From Cadophora sp. MPI-SDFR-AT-0126 (taxonomy: Eukaryota > Ascomycota > Leotiomycetes > Helotiales > Ploettnerulaceae): a stretch of DNA of 64,000 nt. Under the pieces are notes generated by a model. The model saw only the letters and a list, made by a program, of their open reading frames with translations, did no database searches and was not told the origin of the DNA. Below are positions 24,140-35,457 of this stretch, one piece after another. Each line of letters opens with the position of its first letter. Within the stretch, counting starts at the first letter, position 1. Location: contig JAGMVK010000018.1 in NCBI GenBank assembly GCA_020747065.1, forward strand, positions 124,001-188,000, written 5' to 3'. The position numbers were made by a program, and so were the translations under genes.

Positions 24140-25307
24140 CGGCTGGTTATGGCTACATCTAACCAACTTCCGATTCGCTGGGAATACGTGATGAAATGGG
24201 CACAGATGTGGGTCAAGAGCTATTGATTTTTTATGTGTATATTATAAAGGACAACCAAAGCTATGAGGATGGCGCTCCTGCGATAAATTCAAAAAGTCAT
24301 AATCAGTGCCCACAAGTACCTTTTTGATATTGGATGGCAGTGCTCTCGATGGGTGGACTGTCCCCCTATTTTAATACTTATCCAGTCCATCCATTAAGAG
24401 TTGGTCCTGGCCCAGGTCCAGGTCTAGTTAATTTGACAGATATCCATCCAGCCCATTAATTCATTGGACCGGCATATATAACGGCCATATAAGGCCAAAC
24501 TACGATTACTCTATAAATTTTCAGGCAGAAGTTTGAATCTTAAAAAGGGGAAAATATCCGGGCACATTTTAGCAGCGAACCTTGAAATTTATCGTTAATC
24601 TACAAACTGTCCAAGACTACAGCGTAATTTGAGAGCCAGGCCTGAAGTATCTCCTTAAATTTAGGTTGTTTGGGTGCTTGGCTGTAACAGTCGATGCCGT
24701 TGGAGGGCAGCAGGACGGATCACATTACAGCAGAGCAAGTAATACGTGACTAGGTAAAGGGTAAAAGTATATTGCTGAGTCGAAGTACCAATTGGGGTTC
24801 AGAGATAAAATTCAAGTCTGCCTCCCAAGGAGGTGGCTACATCCAGTATATATATATTAGAGTCCTCTTCTCTTCGGAGTTCCCCATCTCATTCAGAGGG
24901 GCCCAACTCTTGTCCCATGGTACCTATGTACCCTTGTACCTTTTGTTACAATGCGCGGCTTAACATCCTCCGCAATGGCGTTCATCGAAGAAGAATTTAA
25001 TATACTCTTCCCTCCATAATAGTTACCACAAGTCGAGGAGCCGTAGATGTAGCCTTAGGTTTGGTAAGACTTGAGTCTCTATTTTCGCCTTCATTCGTCG
25101 AGGCGGAAGGCTTCTTAATCTCTCGTGTTGATTTGCGTACGCCAAGAGGGTTTGGCTATGTTTCGCACAGATGGTTCTACGAGAGAGGTCGCAGCGCAAG
25201 GGGGGAAATGGGGCGAGAGGCATACTACTGAGCAATGGGAACTGATGAGTGCTGTGGCTTTTTCGTCCACCGACCGCTGGTTAAGCGAGGTAGCTGGAAG
25301 AGGAGGG

Positions 25308-25339
<32 letters not shown>

Positions 25340-25766
25340 TCAGACGTTATTAAGGATAGCCAGAGAATAGTAATTCAAATATTCTTCTATTTCTAAATAT
25401 AAGAGCACTAAAAGTTTAGCTCTATTATCTAGTAATTCAGTTTTAATCAGTCCCTCTGGTGAACAAATCATTACAAGACGCGTGTATCTTTGCGCTATTA
25501 CTGGAAATCGGAATATTCGAGAACCCTCAGTTGTTTTGTCACGGTATACAGGGGCAATTTGTCCACCAAAGCGTAAAGCCTTTTTGTGCTTACTCTCCTT
25601 TCCTATGTCGCGCATGCATCTTCAGTCGACGTCTCGTTCCACACTCATTGGGGAATATCGAGGAAGTCGTAGGGTTTGAGAAGAGAATACGGCAAGAACA
25701 AGAAAGCTGGACATCGATGGATTGTCTCATTTGGGCTCTCCGGGCAGCGTAGCCCTGCATCCGTAT
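24140..25766. other. Intergenic region with a hAT-like end and a poly-G tract
   Basis: No gene is supported over 1.6 kb. At 24338 a CAGTGCTCTCGATGGGTGGA block followed by repeated CCATCCA and CCAGGTCC motifs to about 24470 resembles the terminus of a hAT-family transposon, but no partner end was found. A 29-nt G run lies at 25311-25339. Small frames at 25459-25752 are probably chance. Confidence 0.45.
25311..25339. repeat. Poly-G homopolymer, 29 nt
   Basis: Twenty-nine consecutive G, preceded by AGGAGGGGGA. No LTR follows it, unlike the shorter poly-G at 17111. Length may be uncertain from sequencing. Confidence 0.9.
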
Positions 25767-28700
25767 TTATGTATCTCTAGTAGATAATCTTATCATACAA
25801 TAGGGTATAACCTTAACTATACCTACCATCCCGCTCTGGGAATTCTCGATATCGCTCGTACCTGGCAGTCCGGTAAATGTAATATTGCCTAGTGAAGCAC
25901 CACCACCAACTGTTTGCAGTTCCCTCACTAGCGGCCTCAGAACATTAGCAAGTGTGGTTGCCACAACCGCCTCCACTAAGTTTCTCCCCTGAACCAAGAA
26001 CTCAGTAATATCCAGTCTCGCAGACGTATAATCTAAGGGAGACAATCTGTGTCCATTGATGCTGGCGCGGAGAGTATGCTGAATTTGACCGAAGTCAATA
26101 ATGGCACCAATCGAAGCAGTATGATTCCAATTGAAGGATGTGCTGTAATAGCCAAGTCCAGATGCTTGCGAAAGGTCGGGGATTGCTTCCCAGGGCTCAA
26201 GTTGAGGTAGTGAATAGCTCTTGTTGGATTTGACCGCTAGTGTTTCAATATGGCTCAAGTTGCTTGGTGGCTCCCACGTCTCCACAACCATTGTCCAATT
26301 TCGCAGAATGACCTCGGTAGGACCGGTAGCCGTAGAAAAATTGTGAAACACGCCATCAGAGGTGGCAATGGAGCCTAGAGAGCTTGAAAAGGGTGCTTTG
26401 GCCAATATGCCAGATGTTCTCTCGAATGCAAAGCCGAGGATATCTGTTGGAGAAGAGATTACATGGATGTAGGGAGTATCCAAGTCTATGGCGGAAGAAA
26501 ACAGTACGATTACTGATTGGTACTTGGCGAGGCGAAAGAATATGTTCGTCCGGTCAAATGAAACCGTGTAATTGAGAATCGGCGTTTTCTTTCCCGTCCA
26601 TGCATCAAGCAGGTAAGGCGTTTTCGTGCTCCTGAATGCAATTGAACCCTCGCTGCTGTTGCCATCATTGTACACAAAGACGTACGAATCTTTTTGGCCA
26701 GGGGGGCCATCGATATCCCGCCAGACCGTATACCAGGGAGAATTCGAAGATACCCTAGCCAGGGGCTCCACCTCAAGAGATGCAAGTACTGGGGCGAGTG
26801 GTCCGTCAGGTTCTTGGTGAACCGTCGGAAGTAGGCTCAGCTTTCTGTAAATCTCCTGAGCTTCGGCGAGCCCGCATAAGGACACAGCCTGTGTGGGCAT
26901 ACCACCTGTCAATATGACCTTTAATCCAGAGGTCGCGAAGCGATAAACAGCTCGCATTCCATCCACTGTCAGGACAGCTGATTGCGGCATAACCAAGGCT
27001 TTGTAGGCAGGGCCGTCAGGTGCAAGAACCCCGTTTCTAACCATGGCCTGCTCCAAGATAAGATTGCTCGGGGACAAATAGTCATAACTATAACCTGTCG
27101 GAGGATGTGTTAGCATTTGACGAGAGGCGTTACTATATTAATAGCAAAGGTATGATTGAAGTTTGAAAATAGAGACGAACCAGCATTGACCAAGTCTAGA
27201 GAACTGTAGATGGCGGGAAGGGAGAAGTTTTGTCCGCTCTGCTTGTTCCATATGACAATGTCACGTTTAGGGACACCTGATTGCAATACAAAGTTGTTTC
27301 GAGCAACGAAGTCAATGTAATCCGCGTATCCATGTTCCCATGCTGGTTGATGCCTTGAATGCGTTTCTGCGAAGACATAGCTAAAAGGAGTGTATCCGGG
27401 CCACTGGCGATGATTGTTAGTAGTTGTAGGGCGTAGACGCTTTCAATGGAGTTGTAACAGACCGTTGTGTTGGGAAATTGGTGAGAGTATGTTGCTCCAT
27501 GGAAGACCATCTGATTGTTTCCACCAGCATAAGCCTTCTTAACAAGGTTGATCAAAGAAGGCAGTGTTTGACGATATGCAGAAAATTGGACTGCGCCCAA
27601 TTCGTTTGAAATCACTCGCTTCCCAGCAAGATTTGCAGGGCCCGAGAATTGACGATAGCTGTCTACATTGTAACAAATCAGTTGCAAGCTATGACAGTAT
27701 ATCAAAACCGAGTGGTGTATAAGGTCTTACCAATATTGCTATGAAAATTGAGGGACTCGTCCTCTGGCACATCTACGTGAGGAATCAATTCGAGCTACAA
27801 AGTCAATTAGTTATATGGTTATCACATTCGCTGAAGGAAACAATACCATATCGACAGGAATTCCATAGCCTGGCTGTGCAGAATACTCCAGGCCAAGATA
27901 CGTATGGGACCAATTGTTGATGTAATCCAAGTATGTGGTCATCAGACGTGTAAGCGTGGCGCGATAATCTGAAATGTATCCTTGGTCAAGCTCGGGCTTG
28001 TCCGAGAAGAATCTCTCGGAATATTCTGTATCAAATTGGAGTCCGTTTCCATATGAGAGTAGCATGATCTTGACACCAACATCATATTTGTGCATTGATT
28101 TGAAAGTCTTGCTGAGCTGTGGAGTCCAGTATAACGTGCTTGGGACCTCAACACTATCTTCCCAAACTGCATAATTTAATTAGAAAAAAAAAAAAAAAAA
28201 CTTAGGGAAAGAAAATTGCGGAGAGAGCCTTACTGTATTTCCCTGTTTCTTGCATAAGCTCTCGAACACCATTAACCAGCACGTATTTCTCAAGAAAATC
28301 CGTCGTGACTTTCGCGCCTTCTGGAGAGAAATGATCCACAGCAAAAGATCCATTCTGAAGGAAGTTTTGCGGCTGTTTTCCAGGGGTACAAGCTCGAGCA
28401 CCAGACAGCTGGTAATACGATGCATAGACAATGTGCCTTGTTGAGTTTCCCGTTCTAGAAATTGGAAACTTTAGCGACAAGGTTCCGTTTGAATTCACCA
28501 AATGTGTGACATCGCGAATACTATCTGCTTCGACATAATGCTCAGTGTAGTTCTCAGACCCGATCTGGATTCCGACAATGAAACGTGGAATGCTGAAGAA
28601 GGTGGAATTCAGGATAGTAGCCGTAGTGACAGAAACTAAAGTCCGGCCTGTCATGCCCCCACCGGGAATCAGTCCCTGAAAGACGCCTCCCGCAGGGACA

Positions 28701-29464
28701 ATTACTTGATAGGAGACCTAACAAATATTAGAATGTGATCTCTCTTTGGGCAGAAGAGTATAGTCACGAGGTCATAAGCAAGCCCAGCTAAAGAAGGAAG
28801 CCGTTAGCTGAGGGGAAAAAATCTGCGAAGCTGGGCAACTTACGGTTGTCAATTTCTGCAGGAACGCCTTGTCCTGACTCTGGTCCCATGGCGAGATCAA
28901 AAAGTAGATTGCACTCTTTTGCCGCTTCGAGTGCAGCTTTCAAAACCCGATTGTAAGCTTCTGTTCCAAAGCCGTAAATACTCCAGTCTGATTGTGGGTT
29001 TGCAATCGTGCCGCCATACTAATGACACATTGATTAATCATTCCAAGCTACGGACTATGGATGATATACGTTGAAATGGTTGTTGAATTCAACCCCACCA
29101 GCTCCAATTGCAGCTAAGCCTTTGATGTCACCAGCTAGACCTTCAAGGTCAACACTGGCGTCTGGAAGCCTTATATTTGGGTCAGCATCAAGCAATAGTA
29201 CCGTGCATTGCGCCTACCAGAATCTGAACTTTGGTCTGGACGATGGGCCTGGTGATGAAAACGATCCAATTTGATCTACTGTACATCGCGGCTGTATTTC
29301 TGTTTGGGATTTCAGGTTGGCTCCAGCGAGGCATGATGCCTTTGTTAGTCCTAGGACTATGATGACAATCTGTGGAATAGGCTGTTCAGTAAATGTTCTT
29401 TGGAGTTTAAATACCTTTCAAGGTACAGATAGATGAAGGAAGTAAGCACCCGCAAGAGCCCCAT
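25767..29464 (-). CDS. Secreted GH106-type alpha-L-rhamnosidase-like glycosidase
   Basis: Eleven exons fit together without a stop: 29464..29450, 29369..29218, 29169..29070, 29018..28844, 28787..28768, 28717..28234, 28166..27847, 27794..27731, 27662..27463, 27403..27181 and 27094..25767. The total is 3081 nt, a 1026-residue protein. The first two exons give a signal peptide (MGLLRIVIIVLGLTKASCLA). Family landmarks follow in order: WLPDASVDLEGLAGDI, GAGGVEFNNHFNYGGT, LLFDLAMGPESGQGVPAE, YWTPQLSKTFKSMHKYDVG, FSGPANLAGKRVISNELGA, GATYSHQFPNTTWPGYTPF and, near the C-terminus, a lectin-like beta domain. These match glycoside hydrolase family 106, which removes terminal L-rhamnose. Exon 5 is only 20 nt. 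The first donor (gtgctt) is weak and the start is the least certain point. Confidence 0.85.
28184..28200. repeat. Poly-A run inside an intron of the GH106 gene
   Basis: Seventeen A on the plus strand, i.e. a T17 tract in the sense of the gene, lying in the 67-bp intron between exons ending 28234 and starting 28166, upstream of the acceptor. It probably serves as an extreme polypyrimidine tract. Confidence 0.8.
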
Positions 29465-30312
29465 GGTTCTGGGCAATGGTAGAACTCTTTTATGAGCCAA
29501 ATAAGTTGGCACAGAAGTTGAATTCATACAAGCAGCATGAGACAGGTGGTGTGACGGGGTCAAAGACAGAGGGGGAAAGACGAAGATGTTAACCTCGATG
29601 AAGTCCACAGGATGATGATATATGCAACCTTGGAGTACCTTCCAAGTGCGAAGATACGACTATACGAGGGTTATACAAGTACATGTGACATACGAGTACG
29701 AATATCCCTCTAACTGCGATTCAGTACAGTAGCTCGACGTAGTGCAGACCGTCCTGAAGGCCCTGTCAGTAGAGCCTGTAAGCGAGGAGGCTATGCAGGC
29801 TGCAGATCAGCCACTAAGCCGTGCCCCGCACGCTGTACGGAGGTAGCATCCTGAACGAGACGTGAATCCCGCGGTTGAGGGGAAAGGGCCCACTCACCCC
29901 GCATTTTGTGCGTCTGGTGTGATGCGCACCAATGCGCCTAAGGTCATGAACTCATTTTCAAAGCTTATAGCAGAGGTTTAATTAGGGCTGCTGGCTTAAA
30001 AAGTACTATTTGTGGACCTAATCTCGACGTAGTAGAAGTCATAAGGAATTCCCGCAGTGATTTTAGAAGGCCCGAATTCATTTTTTTCGCCTTCATATTG
30101 GCTTAATAGCCCTGTTAAGACCCTTCGCTTGGATTTGTTTACTAGGCAGTGCGAAAATCATACTCTCCAATGTGGGGAATTGTCTGTCGTACTTCGTATC
30201 CTCTCGCATACTACGGACAAAAGTGTACATATACTATGATTCCTGCTTGTATTTCGATTGAATTGCTTACCATCATCACAAAGCCAACTATTCTCAAGAA
30301 TAACAAGCAAAA
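29465..30312. promoter_or_regulatory. Shared divergent promoter region of GH106 and GH35 genes
   Basis: The two glycosidase genes start 848 bp apart and point away from each other. Two CCCCGC hexamers (29824-29829 and 29897-29902) equal GCGGGG on the minus strand and fit the CreA carbon-repression consensus SYGGRG. Binding is inferred only from sequence; such hexamers also occur by chance. No other gene is seen here. Confidence 0.5.
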
Positions 30313-32284
30313 ATGGTTCCCTCAATGTCTGTGCCGAGGCCTTTCCTCAGCCTAGCCATTATCTGGCTCTGGCTTCTGTCTCTCCACCCACAGCCTGTCG
30401 ACAGCTCCAGTAAGCGAACCGCCGATTCCACGAACTCTCAAATACCTCATCTCCGCGCCGTACCAAACGGTAGCACGAAACAGCTGATAGTCAACGGGTC
30501 GCCATTCCTTGTTCGAGGGGCCGAGCTGCATAACTCGTCACCCACTTCGGCGAAATACATGGCAACGCAGTGGGAGAAACTTGCAGGTATGAACATTAAT
30601 ACTCTGCTTGTTGGTTTCGGGTGGGAACAGTTCGAACAGGCGGAAGGGACGTTTGACTTCTCAGAATTCGATCAAATTGTTCGGGATGCGAGGATACATG
30701 ATACATATCTGATCGTACTGTGGTTTGGTGCTTACAAAAATGGTACGTTCCCCAAAGATAGAAAGGAAGCGTGGAATTCCGGAGTAGAATGAAGGAAAGA
30801 CTTGCTCACTCGACATAGCGCTTTCAACATACGTGCCTCCATGGGTCAAGACCAACACAACCCGGTTCCCACGAGCCAAGATTAATTCGACCACGGGCAT
30901 CATTACAGCCGACGCTTTATCTACTTTTAGCCCAGAAACTGTCTCCGCAGATGCAAAAGCCTTCTCAGCTTTCATGTCACACCTCAAAGATCTCGACGAG
31001 GGGTACTTCACAGTGCTGATGGTGCAAGTAGAGAATGAGTCCGGCATTATTGGTGACTCACGCGATCGCAGCGTTGAAGCCGACGCAGTCTTCACATCTC
31101 CAGTCCCGGACGTGTTTATCCAATTCTTGCGCGACGAATGGGAGAACTTGCATGTCGATATGAGAACGTCTCTTGCAAAGACTTGGACGCCCACGACTAA
31201 TGTTACAAATACCGGATGGGAGGTGGTGTTTGGCAGTAGCACTTACACGGATGAGCTTTTCATGGCGTATAGTTTCGCAGGTTATCTAAATACCGTTGCA
31301 GAGGCTGGGAAGAAGGAATATCCATTGCCGCTGTATGCTAACTTCAATGGTGTGAAGATGCCGCCAGGGGTGCCAGCTCGCACACCTGGTGACGTGTTTC
31401 CATCCGGTGGAGCTCTGAGCGAAGTTTTGTAAGCACCCACTCCAAGACTACCTATAGCCCGGCAACAAGATCATCTCGTCTTTTTAATGGGATATTCTGT
31501 ACCTAGGAATTTACTAATTCCATTGCCCAGGGACGTTTGGCAGATTTTCGCCCCTTCCCTCGATTTCCTCTCAGCAGACGTCTATAACGGCGACTACAAT
31601 GGCACACATGAAGTGTACAGTCACAGAAACTACCCGCGCTTCGTTCCAGAGCAGCGGCAAGATGACTATGGCGTTCGTCGAATCTGGAACGCAATCGGAG
31701 CGCATCAAGCCATCGGCGCATCACCATTCGGAATTGACACACTAGACTCCTCTACCTCAGCACTGGGCCGTACTTACGGCCTGATCAAAGAAGTTTCGAA
31801 AATCTTACTGAAAGCGCAGGAGGCCCCAGAGAAGATGGCAGGATTTTACTTCGATGATCCAGAAGACATTAGTGCCGACCCTGCCAATACGACCATTGTG
31901 CGGATGGGAGAATGGGAAATCACTCTGGGTCGCGCATTCGGATTTGCACCTACCACTTCACCAGGAGGTGGTATTGTCATTCAACTTGACAACCCTTCCG
32001 CAGCACAAGCTACGTTTCTACTCATTGGATGGGGATTTCAAGCCGGTTTCAAGTCATTGGATCCTGCTGCTACGTTCACGGGAATTTTGAGCTTTCGAGA
32101 GATGGAAGTTGCGAACGGAACTCTATGCGAGACGGGGATGGTATTCAATGGCGACGAGACGGGGGGTGGGGAGGTGGCGAGAATGCCGAATATTGAGTTC
32201 GATCTTGGGGGATTCCCCATTCCTATCTTGATCCCGGCTGGGACAGCGATTGGACAAGTTACTGTGTATTATGTCACTGATTGA
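30313..32284 (+). CDS. Secreted GH35/DUF5597 beta-galactosidase-like protein
   Basis: Three exons, 30313..30742, 30819..31428 and 31531..32284, give 597 residues with all junctions in frame (introns 76 and 102 bp). A signal peptide with a strong hydrophobic stretch (PFLSLAIIWLWLLSL) opens the protein. The catalytic barrel shows FLVRGAELHNSSPTSAKYM, NTLLVGFGWEQFEQAEGTFD and VLMVQVENESGIIGD; the last contains the acid/base Glu in the N-E pattern of clan A glycosidases. A second part (SPFGIDTLDSSTSALGRTYG) and a C-terminal beta domain match DUF5597 (PF18120) proteins. Family members act on terminal beta-galactose. It shares a promoter region with the GH106 gene, suggesting joint breakdown of a rhamnose- and galactose-bearing polymer. 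Confidence 0.85.
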
Positions 32285-35200
32285 CCTGCAGATTCTGCTC
32301 ATTGCTAAATGTTGCGTTTTACAGAGGTCTTGGATTTGCGAGCCTTTTTCTAATCTTGTGCGAGCAAATGAGATTGTGATGGGGTAGTCATATTACTATA
32401 AGCTCAAATCGATGTTCTTCCCATATCGCTTTCAGTCCATAGACCACAGTCGGTTTCCCGCGGTACAAGTCAACGCTATGAGCAAATGTGAGGAGAATCT
32501 TACCGGCTCCAGTTCCTCCCCTTGATGTTTAGCTGATACTCCCAGTCATTCCCTAGAGCAGGGAAGCGCAACCCCATGGGATGTTTAATTGACAGGTTTT
32601 AGAACCGAAATAAATACACTGAGAAGGGAGAGCTTAGTCCACGCTCCTTTCGTCTCGAGTGTGATGTCTGGTGGGAGACTAGCAAACGCATTTTTGCATC
32701 CATTGTGAATAAATCTGTGGAAAGCTTTGGGAAAGATAATTTTGCCAAGCAGGACAACGTCGCTGCCAGTCACTGCTCAGATTACGTGAATAAACAGCCT
32801 ACAGTTTATAGAATACAAAACAAAAAGAGCTGTGGAACACGAAGCTCAGTGGTTCTGATGCCCATAAAAATACAACAACTAAAGATTTCCATGCCGAGTT
32901 TACAGCTATCGATCAAGGAGTATATTTCATCTTTCTCGTGTGGCTTGGAAATTAATATTTGAAATATCTGTGTTCTCTATTCTCGTTCGCTTTAGGAGAA
33001 GGCGCGCCTTCCAGATAAAAACATATATATTGATATTATTATGGTACTAGTAGTATCTCGCTTTAAGTTGCTATACAAACTGCAGGACTCTCTTCTGTAG
33101 GCGGATTTCCGCCTTTGAACTTTTAAATACTCTTATTACTAGTGGAAGAGAAACGTCTGCTATTAAACTGTTAATATTCGTTATGAACCTTAGCACTTAG
33201 CGCTATACTCCATGTATCCCGAAACAATAAAATATTCCCCTTAATTAAGAAGCTGACTATCGCCGACATATAACTACTTAGAAACGTAGGCAGAGAACGA
33301 CTTACTACTGCTATTTATAATAGCGAAGGCCCTTAGACGGACTCCTATTGCAAAATTTTATTAGATATTTACTTATTAACGTATCGTACTTTAGGAAAGA
33401 GATAGTAAAAGTGCTTATATACCCGAGAACTTAAAGCCGAGACCTATAGCCTAGCTATACTTAAGGTTTAATACATTAGATTTTTAGGCAGCTAGCTAAG
33501 CCAAGAGACTATAATATATATGATTACATACCTGGATTTATAGGATAATAGCCTGATTTCTCTAGGCGGCAGGCACTAGCGTAAGAGCTAGAGGTAGGTA
33601 TAGTATCGGAACTAGCAAATTAGTAATACTAGCGACGTAAAAATAATATATTTACTTTCCGGTTGAGTCTAGTAGTAGGATAACGCTTAGGTTAATATAA
33701 GCGACTTGTAGGAAAAGCTACATATAAGAATTCGCGTAATAATAGGGACGAATTATTAAGTATATAGTACTCTAGAAAGAGAGTATTATATTTATATTCT
33801 CCTGGAAAACCGAGACTCTAACTTCCTGCTGAGCTACTTGAAGATTAAACTCGAATTTAGCTTTGAATATGAAGTATATATAAGTCTGGCGTAGATTAAG
33901 GAAAGTTAGCGACTAAATAGCTCCTAAGGTAGCAGGTAAATCTGAGATATTTATCGTTAAAGCTTAAAGTCGTAGACTATATAGATATTCTCAAGGCGAA
34001 ATAACGTAGTTCTCCTTAATAGGGAATCGTATGAATAATATCTTTATAGGGAGAGAAGAGTCGGGCGCAAAGTCTAAAAGGTGATTTACGTTAGCTAAAG
34101 TTCCTTCCCTACTTAAAACCTTCCTTAATTACCTTATATTTTAACTACTTATCTTCCTTTCTACTATCGTAATAATTAGCTATTCTGCTTTCTTCTAAGA
34201 CACAGGCGTTAAGACTATCTCTCGGCTTATTAGAGCAGAGTTATTTATAATAAGACATATAGAAAAGGCAGCTACTTACTATCTTCCCTTAGAGTCCTAG
34301 AAAAAATCGATATAGCTAATAGCTTAGAAAAGTCGAGTAGTATTAGTATTAGTAAAGATAGGATTTAACAGATTTAACGTATACAGACTAGTAAGATATC
34401 CAGAGCGCGTAATTATCTAGAAATATCCTATGAAAGTACTGCCTTTAGTGATTATTAAGTAGTAATAGCCATCTTTCTACAAAAGGCGAGGTCTCTCTAG
34501 TACCGGTCCTTTAGTACTATTCCAGAGATTAAGTAAACTACTTACTCTCTTAGTCTTAAGATTAATTAGGCTAAAGAAGATTCCTGCTAGATTTAGATAT
34601 ACTCCTATAATATAACTTCGACTATCGGAATCCTAGAATAGAGTTACATTATAGCCCTTAAACTCGAAGTATTTAGCATTTAACTAAGAAAATAACCTAT
34701 AAGGGTTAGTTAAGGTTATATAGAAGTTCTCTTATCTTATATTATCCTCGAATAGTAGGTTCGAGTTAACAAGAGTATCAAAGAGGTAGAATACGCCCTT
34801 ATAGTATCTGAGACCTAGTACTTATATACCCTTAGAAGACTCAGTTACGTTTTCGAGCTTTAGTAGCTACTCTAGCCTACTCACGGCATTACTTATCAAC
34901 TTCTACTCTCGTATATCCTTACTAGTGTAGATCAGAATACCTAGGAAGGAGGTAAAGGATAATAATACATAGAAGAACGTGTTATCTAGCTCCGGAACGA
35001 AGATATAGCTAAGATCAGGATAGAAGCTAGGTAGGATTAGATTATAGTACGTGGAGTTGAAGTTAGAGTTGAAGCTAGTAGCAAATGCACTTCCGAGTAT
35101 AAGGTAAGTTAGGGCAATTGTTCTATAAGATATTACAAGAAAAAATACAAAGATCCTATCAGGTGAGAGGCTCTGATTAAGTGATTATCTTGATTGTAAT

Positions 35201-35457
35201 ATTCTATTCAGAACCCCGAGCCAGATACCTCGAAACTTATCCTTATTCCTATCTTTCTCTACTTCGTGTCCAACCCATACTAGCTAGATGACTAGATCAT
35301 AACATCGCTAGCTAGTTCGTCAATTTTCTTTCTGTCTTTCCCTTTTGCTTCGTACTAGAGGTGTAACGTTGAAGTGACGGAAGTACTGGAAATAGGGGTA
35401 CTCAGGTTTAGCCGGAATATTACCGGACGGAAGCCGGACCAGATTCGTGTATATATA
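32285..35457. other. 3 prime flank, then AT-rich transposon graveyard
   Basis: Up to about 32960 the composition is normal and no gene is convincing. From about 33000 to 35160 the sequence is strongly AT-rich with stops in all frames. On the minus strand a frame through stops near 34740-34980 (FVPELDNTFFYVLLSFTSFL and YKGVFYLFDTLVNSN) hints at a former coding region, but I cannot name it. This looks like RIP-mutated mobile DNA. Confidence 0.5.

Noticed and set aside
30661..31242. 193-codon minus-strand frame
   Set aside because: It is the reverse shadow of the GH35-type gene, whose plus-strand frame has clear motifs and introns.
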